A stretch of DNA of 64,000 nt from Prauserella marina (GTDB taxonomy: Bacteria > Actinomycetota > Actinomycetes > Mycobacteriales > Pseudonocardiaceae): contig NZ_CP016353.1 of NCBI RefSeq assembly GCF_002240355.1, positions 4,875,001 through 4,939,000 of the forward strand, written 5' to 3'. A program made the translations under genes and the position numbers. Positions 14,301 to 26,300 of the stretch are shown here, piece after piece. Below the pieces are notes generated by a model. It was not told where the DNA came from, ran no database searches, and saw only the letters and a program-made list of their open reading frames with translations. Each line of letters starts with the position of its first letter. Positions within the stretch are counted from its first letter, which is position 1.

Positions 14301-17300
14301 GCCAGTTCGCGGTCAGCCACGACATGAGCTCGGCGCGGACCTCGTGTTCGCGTGCCGTGGCGGCGTCCAGTCCCTCGGGCCGTTGCTGCCCGCCGTCGGT
14401 GATGGTCCACCAGTGCGCCGTCTCGTGCGCGATCCGCTGCACGAGGTGGGCGAGCGTGACATCCTCGCCGAGCCGGACGCGCATGCGTGGTGTCGTCTCG
14501 CCGCCGTCCCACACGATGCTCGCATCCGGGCCGGAACCGTCCAATATGGCGTCGGGGCGACGCATCGAGTCCATGAGCGAAGCCACCAGCGGCGCCGCCT
14601 CGGAAACACCGAGCACATCGTCCACAACGGACGTCACAAGGCCCTCGATCAGCCCCGACACCTCGGCGAACGCGGCCTGCGAATCGACGACGACGTTCAG
14701 GTCGGCCGTGGGACGCGCGGAGTCGGCGGGTTCGGTGTCCTGGGTGTCCTCCCCCAGCGCCGCCACACCACGCCGCCAATACTCGCGAACGCGGTCCAGC
14801 ATCGACCTTCGGCCCGGCTCGGTCGTCGTGGCTTCCTCGGGAACAGAAGGTGCGCTGCCAGGCTCAGCGATGGGAGCGAGATCGTTCACCGACTGCCGCA
14901 ACGCGGCCCATGCCACGAGCGAACTCGGCATGACCCGCTGCAACTCGACCGTGGCCACCGGCCCTTCCGCCGTGGCGGCGACATCGGCCTTCCAGTGCAG
15001 CACGTCGGGGCTGATGCTCACCCGCAGCGTGCCGACGCGACCGTCGGGGAAGGTGACCTGCCAGCCGTCCGCCTGCCGCGCGGCGCGCGCATCGTGCGGG
15101 ATGGCCTTGTTGTGTTCCGGATCGAAGAACGCGTCGACCTGCTGGCGCACCGCCTCGGGAAGCGGAGTAGTGGTGTCTTCCGGCACCGTCTCTTCCGGCG
15201 CCGGTTCACGCGGCGCGGGCGGTCCTGCCGGTTCAGGCGGCGGTTCCGGTGGGCGCTGCTCGCCGAACGGCGGCGGATCGCCCCGCCACACCAGCGGCTG
15301 TGCGCGCAGCAAAGGCACGAAGTGATCGCCGTTGCGCAGCAGCAACAACTCTCGCGAGTCGGAGGGGCCGGTGCGGTACTCGTCGCCGAAACTGGTGCGC
15401 TGCCCCTCGCCGTCGACGACGGCGATCGGCAGTTCCAGTTCCCGCGCCGCGGCGTCGAGAACGCCCTCCGGGGTGGCGATGTCGTCGGTCGTCTGCCGGA
15501 ACGTTTCCCATTCCGCGAGTTCCGTGACCTCGTCCCACGCGGCCCGGTACACGGCACGCTGCGCCGCGCCCGCGCCCGGGTAGCCCGGCAGGTACTGGGC
15601 CCTGCGGCTGCGCTGTCGCGTGTAGGCACGCTGCGCCTCGCCGACGATGTTGAGATCGCCGGACCGGAAGTACTCCGCGTCGCCTGGCGCGGGGGCACCA
15701 GCCACGTAAGCGCCGTGCGCGGGCCCGCCCCAGTAGGTGGCGACGAGCACGTCCTGCGGAGAAACGGGATCGGCGACCCACGCCGTCCGGTCCGCGCTGT
15801 CCAGAATCGCGTCCACTGTGGATTGCAGACGATCCCGTTCGCCAGGTTGCAATCCGGCGATCTCCGCCTGCAGACCGGCCGAGCGGTCGGCGAACGATCC
15901 GGCAACCCTCGCCAGCGGGTCGGCGTCGACGACCCTGCTGTTGACCGCGTTCGTGAACCACGCCGGATTCGACCTGATGTAGTCGGCCCTGCTCTCGCTC
16001 GTGTAGTGCCCGCGCACGTACAGGTCCGCCGCGATCCCGCGCAACTGGACGTACTCGGGAAGCGACGCCGTCGCCGGGGCGATACCGGCTCCGGCGAGGA
16101 GGTCGTCCACTTCGGACGCAGAGAGGCCCAGCAACCGGGCGGCGTCGGCGGTGGAGCCGGGCAGCGGCACCGCGTTCGAAGCGGCTTCGGCCCTGGCACC
16201 GGCAAGCAACCCAAAGTTGGCTTCTATCGTCGCCTGCTCACGCAGTGACGTGGCGGTCTCGCCGCCCCATTCACCCGCGATGACGACTCCCTCGCGACCG
16301 AGGCCAGCCGTCCCGTATGCCTCAGCGATCTGGTCGAGATCGACATCGTGACTGGCGAGCCGGTGGATGTCGCCCGCCGTCAGCACGCCAGCGAGCTCCC
16401 TGACCCCTTGCGCGGCACCGAGCGACCCGCCCCGCAGGGTTGGCCCTCCGGCGTGAATGAAGCCGCTCTTGTCCACAGTGGTCGGACCGGAGCGAGGCGT
16501 GTCCGCCGATGGCGTCTCAGGCGCGGAAATGACGCCGGGCTGCCGCCACTGCGCGATCCTGCGCCGCCATGCGTCGGCGGTACTGCGCAGTGCGCCCCGC
16601 CTTGGCTCGGCGGGAGATGCCGACTCGGCGCCCTTGTCGACCTCGCCGTCGTAGGTGCTCGTGGAGCGCGGCCCGCGGATCCGGTTCCACGCGCCCCGCA
16701 GCGCGATCAGCACCGGTCCGGATACGGCGACCGCGGCGCCTGCCGCGTCCACGACGGGGTCGCCGCTGGCCATCATCATGGCGACACCGATGAGCGAGGA
16801 ACCGGTCACATAGGTGGCGGCGGGGATCTTGCGGCTCGATCCGCGACCCAGGTTGAGGTCCGCGTCAATGCCCACTTTGGACAGATAGCCGGTCGCGGCG
16901 GTCAACGTGGCCGCCGAAACCGCCATCAGCCAATCGCCGTTCATCGCGGAGTTGACAGTGAGCAAGGCGTTCGCCACCGTCAGCGCGGGAAACCCGAGGA
17001 TGTGCTGGATCCGCCGGTAACGCGCTCGCATGCTGGCGTCGAAGCCCGCCCAGCCCGCGACGGCCATCGGCACGGTCGACGCGGCGAACAGCAGATCGAC
17101 CAGCGCGTAGCTGGCCGGTACCCACATGTCCATACCACTGCCCGCGAGGATGGCCTCACCGAGGTGGCCGCCGAGGTTGACCATCCAGGTACCCGCGATG
17201 ACCGTGTTGAAGATCTTGCCGACCGTTCCCGCGTGAGCGGTCAGCCGGTTCGCCGATCCGGTGTTCGCACCGACGGACCGGTTGACGTGGTCGAGCCAGC

Positions 17301-20300
17301 GGGAAAACTCCTTGATCGCGACCCACATCCGGTCCTGCGAACGCTGGCCCGCTTGCAGCGGCAGGTTGACGATGGCGTCGAACTCGTGGAAGAACTGCTC
17401 GGTGTAGGCGTCCACCTCGCCCTTGACCCGCTGCTCGATCTCGTTGAAAAGACCGCCGGGGTTGACGTCGTAGGGCAGCAACGTCTGCAACATCGTGGCG
17501 AACTGGCGGGCGGTCTCCGGCGACAACCGGCCACGTTCGACGAGACCTTCGGTCATCACCCTGATCCGCTGGGTGTGGATGGTCTGCATCACGCTCGCGC
17601 TGCCCCGTGACGTGAACGCGATGACGTTAGCCCACTGTGGCCACATCGCGGACAACCCGCCCAGCACCGTGAGTCCTGTCGCGACGCCCGTCGCCGTCAG
17701 CCCGGTCATGGTGAGCAATCTGGTGACGAGCCAGCCGGTTCCGGCGCGGCGCTCGAAGAACTCGCGCAGATCGGACAGCCCCTCGATCGAGGCGAGTTGC
17801 TCGCGTTCGACGGAGTCCACGTTGCCGATCAACTCGGTCAACAGCGCCTGGCGCTCGTCATCGGGCAGCGTGTCCAGCGCCTCCCGCGCGCTGATACCGG
17901 CGCGTATGGCGGCCAGCGTGGTCGGTGTGTCGATGAGGTTGCCGGTGTCCTGCACCGGAGTCGGCGCATGGCGATTCCGCCACCGAGCCGTGAGCTCGTC
18001 GACCCTGCGGCGGAACTCGTTGACGGCGTCCCGTGCGGCCTGCCCGATGGCATACCGGTAGAGCGGCAGCGTGTTGACGCCGTTCAGCGCGCGGGAGTCG
18101 ACGGCGTTGTGCACCCGCAAGCCTTCCAAGAGCTGCGGGTTGTTGCTCCAGTCCCCAGGGCCGGAAGCGGTGCTGGTCGCGGTCCGGCCGTGCTCACGCT
18201 GCTCGGCTACCCAGTCGAGCAGTTTCTCCCTGCGCCAGGACACCAGTCCGGCCAGCGCTTCGTCCCACGCTCCGGAGGTGATCTCGTCGAACGCGTACTG
18301 CTCGCCTCGTTCCTTCGCGTTCGCCCTCAGCCGCACGACGTTCTGGCGCAGCAGTTTCCGGATGGCCTCGTCGCCACCAGGGCGCTTTTCGATCTCCTTG
18401 AAGATCGGCAACATGTCCACGACGTGCCGCAACGCGTGCCCGCTCGGCTGCGGATTGACCGCGTCGGTACCGAACATCAGCCGGTCGGGATAGTCCAGCA
18501 CGAACTGGATGAACGTCTCCCGCACCGAAGGGTCGGCGTTGAGGTGCTGCTCGATGACGTTCCACGACACGTCAAGTGAAATCGTCGTCGTGTCGAGCAC
18601 CCGGCGAAGCCATTCGAAGTGCTCGACCGTCAACTCGGTCCAGTTGCCGACCCCGAGGTGCGCCCAGACGATGTTGGCGTTCGCGTACTCGGGCTGCTGC
18701 AACAACGCCAGTACCGGCTGGAGATTACGCTCGTCGGGAGCGCCCAGTTTGAAAAGGCCGTTCGGCTGCAATCTGGCCAGGCCCATGTCGTTGTGCAGCA
18801 ACAGGATCTGACCGGTCTCGACGATGGTGTCGAGCATGTCGAGCAGATTCGGGTTGTACTTCGGCGGTTCTACTTCGGATAGTGTCCGCGACATGGCGGA
18901 TCGGCCGGCTCGAACCAGCGCCTCACGCAACGCGCCGACGTTGCCGATGAGCGCGTCGTAGAAGTCCAGTTCGGACAGCGAACTGGGACGCCGGTCGCGC
19001 GGGAAAAGCTGCCGCAGCTCAGCGGGAAGACCGGAGTAGCCGAGCTTTCCGTCCACGAGGTCCTGCTTGATCTGGGAAGCGGCTCCCATGAGACGTTCGA
19101 CGTGGTTCAACCAGTCCGAGTTGAGCACCTGCGCCGCTTGCGGGCCAAGCTGCTCCGCGACACCTTCCTTGGCGAAGGTGGTCTCCGCGATGAAGTAACC
19201 GTTGTGCGGATGCAGGATCTTCATGAGCCGCAGGTAGCCACCGACCCCCGGCCGGTAGAACTCGGTACCGGAAATACCGGGTACGAGACGCCACTTGAGG
19301 TTTTCCGGCAGCGCGTCGGCAGCGTCGAAGTAGCGGGCGTCGGTGAACTTGCCCTTCATCACCAGCGGGCGCCTGCCGAAGGTGATCTCCCTTACGGCGT
19401 TGAGCCAGCCGTAGTAGAACGCCTTGCCGCCTGCCTTGCCGCGCTGTCCGATGGGCGAGTCGAACTCGACCGTGAGCATGCCCATCTCACGTTGCCACGC
19501 GGGCATCTTGGCGAGGTTGACGTAGCGGTTGTCCGAATAGTCCGTGGGGTGATTGTGAATGTTGTGGTACAGCGGCAACACGATGGGCTCGACGAGATAC
19601 GCCGCGACCCTCGCGCTGACACCTCTGCTGACCAGCGCCTGTTCCAGCTCTTCTTCCGGGACGATCAATTCCGAGAACGGCGACGGCGTCCGCTGATTCC
19701 CCTTCAGCGTCGTGACCAGCCTGCCGGCCCAGTCACCGATGTCGAGGACCTTGTCCACAATGGGCAGGAAGTCCTGGTCCTGCTCCGGTTTGCGGGTGAC
19801 CTTCGCGACCGCGTCCATGGAAAGGCCGGTGATGCCCGAGATCTCCCTGTTGGTGACACCGGCCTTCGTCGCACGCTCGATGTGTCGCCACAGGCCGTTG
19901 ACATAGGCAATCTGGGCTTGGTCGCGCAGCTCCTCGGCGGCGCGGACCTGCGTGATGCTGTCTTCCAGTTCGGTGCGGGCCGCGACGGCGACGTCGACGT
20001 GCGTGTCAAGCTCTTCCGTGGGTTTTCCCGCCTGGCCGCCGTTCACCATGGAGTGGTATCCGGCGAACAACGCGGAGGTGACGACGAACCCACCCGGGTT
20101 GTCCTCGTGATGGACCGCCTGACCCATTTGCGCAAGGAGCCGGGTCTTGGAACGACTCAGTTCGGAACGCGCGTTCTCCAGCCGTTCCAACGCCTTCCGG
20201 TAGGCGGACTCGGCGAACCTTCTGGCGGGTTCGGATTCGCGGACGGCGTCGGCGAGGTCACGGCGTACACCCAACGGCGACCACACGGTGCGCAGATCGG

Positions 20301-23300
20301 GGGGAAGCCACGCGATTCCGGCGGGTTGGTTCGCGCTGGTGTCCTCGACGGCGACGCCATGCAGATCGGCGACCGCATCGGCCACTCGCTCGGCGCCCAA
20401 CTGGGCGGGCAGACCCGCCTCCTCGGCCGCGATCCGGGCGGCTTCGATCTCGCGCAGCGCCGCATCCCGCGCGGCGATCCAGTCACGCTGCGCGCTCACC
20501 AGGTTGATGCTCGCCTTGCCAAAACCCTCGACGAGGCTTTCGGTGTGGGCCGCGACGGAACCCAGCAGTTCCGCCGCACCCATTTCGTTGATCTCGGGAG
20601 CGAGCGCGGGCGGTGGCTCCGCCTTCACACTGTCGTCGATCACCACGCCGAGCACTTCTTCCGGGCTGGCGGGAGACATCGTCGCCACCATCGTCAGCAC
20701 CCACGGGTCGTCGGCGCCGGTACCGGTGAGCGTGCCGAGCTGCTGTGCCACCCACTTCGTGTAGGGAATCTGCCCTTGGGTGCGCTCGATGGTCTCCGCG
20801 TGCTTCTCCTGCGCCGCCGCATAAGCGTCACGAGCGGTCTGCGCGTTGCCGACGGCCTGCCTCGCGGTCGCTTCCAGCGCACCGCCTTCACGCTGATACA
20901 ACTCGGGAAGCCCGCCGCCCCACGGGGTTTCCATGCCCGGAATGACCTCGGCGTGCTCGACCCGCGCGTCGTCGGCACCGATATCGGCCAGCCGCCGCGT
21001 GTACGGTCCGTCGACCGGGTACGCCTCGCGAATGGACTCGACGAGGGCGATCTCGTCCTCGTCAACCCTCGGTTCGCCGACGTAGCCGCGCAGCCAATCA
21101 TCCAAAAGCGACTCGACCAGTGCCGCGCCGACCTCACGCTGCTGTACGCCCAATGCGCGGTCTTCCGCCGACTCGTCCTTCGGCCACGTCTGCGCCGTGT
21201 GCAACAACTCGTGCACAACCCTGCGAGTCAATTCGGCGATGGAAACCGGGCCGTCGAGCGGAACCTCCAACGTCCGGTTACCGTCGGCATCGGTGATGAG
21301 CCTCGCCCGCGGCGACACCTCGTCCGGCTTGACCATGACGAACCTCAGGCTTGACAGGAGTTCATCGGCCTCCCGGACCGCCCATGCCGGATCACCGCCG
21401 AATACGTCGTCGGCCGCGTCCCGCAGCAGGTCCATCACGACCTGTCCTGCCCAGTGCTCATCACCCGGCTCAAGAGCGATGGTGCCCAATGCGGCAGCAC
21501 GCCTGCGCTGCTGCTCATCAGTGTCCCCGGAACGCAGCGCCGCCCAATTCCGATGCGCGTGCCGAGCCCGCTCGGCCAACTCCGCGGTACTCGCTTCCCT
21601 GACCGCGGGAAGGGAATGCCCCGGCACACCGGAGTCCTGGTACCACAGCACCGCGATATCCCGGATATCGGCGCCGTCCATGAAGAGAATCTCGATGGAT
21701 GTCGAGGGCGCGAGATACATCTCGGAAGGCCCGACGAGTATCGTCCCGTACTCGGGGTGTTCCGCCCAGTACCCGGATCCGGGCTCGTCGGACACCGGAC
21801 GCAGCGACAGATCGAGGTCGTAGCGCGTGCCCTGTTCCCCCACGACGAAGCCACGGATGGAACGCATCCGCCCGTCGGGTGCGGTCACGGCGACTGTTCC
21901 CGCGGACTCCGAGTGATACAGCCATTCCGCGCGGTCCAACGAGGCCAATTCCGCTGGCTGCCAGCGAGTCGACGTATACAGGTTCATGATCGAGGACAAC
22001 AGCGGAACCGCGACCGCGGAAGGCAGGCCGTTGACGATCGGCCCGGCCAGCGCCCGGAAGCTCGCGCTCGCCTCCGGCGAGCCGCTGTCCTGACCGTACG
22101 CGGAAAGGTGGTACCCGATCGCTTGCGCCCGCTGTCCTTCCGGCACATCGACGCCGCGCGCGACGGCATCGACGATGCCTGTGCTCAACGCGACCCGCTG
22201 ACGCCAAACCCCGAGATCCAGCGAACCGTCATAGACCCGGAACTCGACGTGATCATTCTCGTCCCCGAGGACCCCTTTGAAACCGAGTGCTTCGTGATTG
22301 GTACGCCGATCGTAGAGGTCCTCCGCATCGAGGTAGCCCTCAACGGGGAAGGCACCCGGAGTCGCGTATCGCGGGCCCCGGTGCTCGCCACGCACCGGGT
22401 CGCTCGCCATCCGGAACAGCACGTCGCGGTGCGCGTCGAAGAAACGGCCGAGATCGTTGTAGCGGTCGAAGCTGCCCGCGAAGTCGCCGGTCCCGACGTG
22501 GATATGCCCACCCGTCCGCGCACTCACTGTCGCACCGTGTCTGCGCAGGATGTCCAGTACCCGCTCCACGTCCCGCCACGTCTGCGGGCTGTCGAAGAGA
22601 ATCGGAGACACGATCTCACCCGCGACCGTGGCATCGCGGACGACGGTCCACGCGTTCCGTTCGGTCGAGTATTCTCCTTGGCGGCTAAGCCGGTCCTGCT
22701 GGCTCAACCCCGCGCCGTGAAGCTCTGCCGCGATCAGGTCAAGCTTGCTTCTGCGGCCGTCGCGAGCGAGGGGTTGCTCGAAATCGAACTCGATCTCAAG
22801 ACCAAAAGCCCGGGTACTCGCCCTCGGCAGCCACAAGTCGGTTGGCTCCGCGAGAGACGGCACCGTGCGGAACGGACGCTGTCCAACGACGTTCTCGTAC
22901 ACCCGGCGGAACACTTCATACGGCAGAGTTCCACTCTGCGGAGTCTCCTCCCCGGAACGGAACTCGGCGTGCTCGACCCGCTCGTCCTCGGCACCGGTAT
23001 CGGCCAGCCGCCGCGTGTACGGTCCGTCGACCGGGTACGCCTCGCGAATGGACTCGACGAGGGCGATTTCGTCCTCGTCGACCCTCGACTCGCCGACATA
23101 GCGGCGCAACCAATCGTCCAAAAGCGACTCGACCAGCGCGGCACCGATCTCCCGCTGCTGCACGCCCAGCGCGCGGTCCTCCGCAGACTCGTCCTTCGGC
23201 CACGTCTGCGCGGTGTGCAACAACTCGTGCACGACCCTGCGGGTCAGTTCGGCGATGGAAATGGGACCTTCGAGTGGGATCTCCAGTGTCTGATTGCCGT

Positions 23301-26300
23301 CAGCACCAGTGATGAGCCTCGCCCGCGGCTGCGCCTCGTCCGCCCTGACACTAGTGAACCGCATCCCGACGAGGAGTTCCTCGGCCTGCCGGACCGCCCA
23401 GCCCGGGTCACCGCCGAACACGTCGTCGGCAGCTTCCCTGAGCAGATCCAGGACGGCTCGCCCTGCCCAATCCTCGTCACCTGGTTCGAGAGCGACCGTG
23501 CCAAATGCCCGCGCTCGCCTGGCGTTCCGCTCGTCGGGGTCGCCGGCACGTCCCTCTTTCCACCGCCGGTGGGCTAGCTCAGCCTCCCCTTGCAGTTCCG
23601 AGTCGGTGGCTTCGCGAACCGATGGCAGCGGCCTACCGGGTACGGCCGAGTTCTGATACCACAGCCGGGCGACGTCCTGGATATGACTGCCCACCATGAA
23701 GATGATTTCGATCGAACTCGGCGGGGTCGTGTATGGATCGGATAGTCCGATGAGGACAGTCCCGTATTGTGGATGCTCGGCTTTGAACGTTGAACCGGTG
23801 TCGTCGTCCCGGTCCGGTACCAGCGAGAGATCGAGTTCGTACCGTTGGCCCGCGGCACCAAGCGCGACCCCGCGAACGGAGCGAGGCTTCCCCTCCGGGG
23901 CCGTCACGGCGAGCGTGCCCCCCGCTTGAGAATGGTAAAGCCATTCGGAACGCTCGGACGAAGCGAGTTCGGCGGGCTGCGGACGCGTGGTCGCATACAG
24001 ACCGATGACGGAGGACAGCAACGGGATCGCGACCGCAGGCCGGACGCCATCGACCATGGCCCCGAGCATCGACCGGAATCCCGCGGTCGCTTCCGGTGAC
24101 CGGCTGTCCTGACCGAACGTGGAAAGGTGGTGTCCGATCGGCTGTGGCTGCGCCGGCGACGCGACAGCCCCAGCGGCCACGGCATCTACTATCCCGGTGC
24201 TCAGCGCGACTCGTGCACGCCAAGTGCGGAGATCAAGTGAGCCATCGAAAGCCCGAAACTCGATGTGGTCGCGCTTGTTACCAACGATGCCGTTGACGCC
24301 GAGCATTTCGCGGTTGGTTCGCCGGTCGAACATGTCGCCCGGGTTGCGGTATCCCTCAGCGGGAAACGTGCCCGGGGTGGCATACCTGGTGCCTCGATGC
24401 TCACCACGCACAGGGTCAGTGCTCAGCCGGATCAACTCGTCCCGGTGGGCATCCACGAAGCGGCCAAGTTCGTTGTAGAGATCGAACCGGCCCACGAAGT
24501 CGCCAGTCCCGACATGGATGTGTCCCCCGACCCTCGGACTCACCGTCGCACCGTGTGCCCGAAGAATCTCCAGCACGGTAGCAACGTCGCGCCACGTCTG
24601 CGGGTTATCGAAGAGGATCGGGGATACGACCTCGCCGGCCACAGTCTCGTCGTAGGTGAGGGCCCAATTGTCCCTATCGGTGGAGTACCCGTACTCGTCG
24701 ACCCCGCCGAGCCGACTGTGTTTGCTCAGCCTCTCGGTATGCAGCTGCGCGGCGATCAGCTCCAGCGTGGAACGCCAGTTGCTCGGATCACCAGGAAGCT
24801 CGAACTCGAGTTCAAGGCCGAAAGGCCGAGTACTGCCCGTAGGCCGCCACGGATCGGTGGGGTCCTCCTGCGGCAGGATCGCGCCGAGCCGTCCGGCAAG
24901 AAAGGCATTGTCGTGCAACGAGCGGAATATCTCGTACGGCAGGGTTCCCGGCTTCTCCGGGGTCACGGCTGGTGGCCCGTTGAAGACATACCCCCTGCCC
25001 GATTCCGGCCGCGAGACGACACCCTCACCAACGAGGATCGTCATCGCGGCGCGAACGACATCGGCGGAGACACCGATTTCTCGCTGGATCTCCGACATGT
25101 TCAGCCGCTGGCCGATGTCCAGGTTCCCGGCCTCATGAAGGTCGGCGTACAGATCCTTCAGTTCACCGGCGACCCGTTCGGCCAGTGGCAGCTTCTGAAG
25201 CCGCCTCACGGAAGCGGTCAGCTCGCCGAACGGGCGTGAGCTGCCGCTCGATCGCGCTCCCCAGTCGCCGCCGGTCGCGTAGACCGTGTTGTCGACCTTG
25301 GTCCACTGCCGCACCACCGACCGGCCGGTTCCGCTTTCGTCCAGCTCTGGCAGGCGCGCCGAACGCCCGCCCACGTCACCGGGGGTCCAGTCCGGCCGAC
25401 CGCGCGCGACATGCCACTTGTTCGCGGAGAACTCGACAAGCCCTTCAGCTTCGAGTAGCCGCAAGCCCGACCGGACGCCGTCGCGCGTCGTGCCGATCTC
25501 GGAGTGGAGCCTGGAGATGACCAATTGTTCACCGGGCTGCCAGTGACCGTCGCGGATCAGCTCCCGCAGATGGTCCGCGACGCGTTCGCCCAACGGCGGC
25601 CGTTGCCAGTTCGGGCTCAAGTAGTCGGGGCGGCCACCGGTGTCCCCTCCACGAGCCGGTCGCGCACCCCAGTCACCGCCAGTGGCGTGGACGGTGTTGT
25701 CGACCTTGGTCCACCCTCGCACCACGGACCGGCCGGTTCCGCCTTCGAGGTCCGGCAATCGGCCGGATCGCCCACCCCCGCTCATGTCGTCGGCCAGCCA
25801 GCCGGACCTCGGCTTCAGAACCCGAGGTGCTTCGAGCGCCGCGACCACCTGCTGCCGGATCTGTTCGGGCGCGGTCGCGTCAGTGGTCAGCCGCGTCGGG
25901 CTCAGGGTGATCTCGGTCGGTGTGGTCTGCCTCCACTGCCCGCCGTCGTACCGGTACTCGCCGGGTGTGATGTCGACCGTTCCGTCGCGGCTGTCGACGA
26001 GCCCTTCGGTGACCGGCCGGAACCGGAACCGGACCGCTTCTGTACTGCCGTCGCCGCGGTGCAACAGGGCGGTTCCGGTGTCGGCACCGGAGACTGCGAC
26101 GACGTCCGAGATTCCCTCGCGTACGACGCCTGACACCGCCATGTTCACGAACTCGGCGTCGGAGGTTCGCAGGCTCATCACCGAAGCCGGTGATGCGTTC
26201 CTGGGCCGCCCAGCCCAATGCTCGAAGACCGCGACGCTGCGGGTCTGGTACCTGCGGACCTGCCCCTGCCGCGCGGTTCCCTCGCTCTCACTCCTGCCGT

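Noticed and set aside
24982-25606. Separate GntR-family regulator genes
   Set aside because: The winged helices are in the same uninterrupted frame as the giant gene, with no stop, start or ribosome binding site around them.
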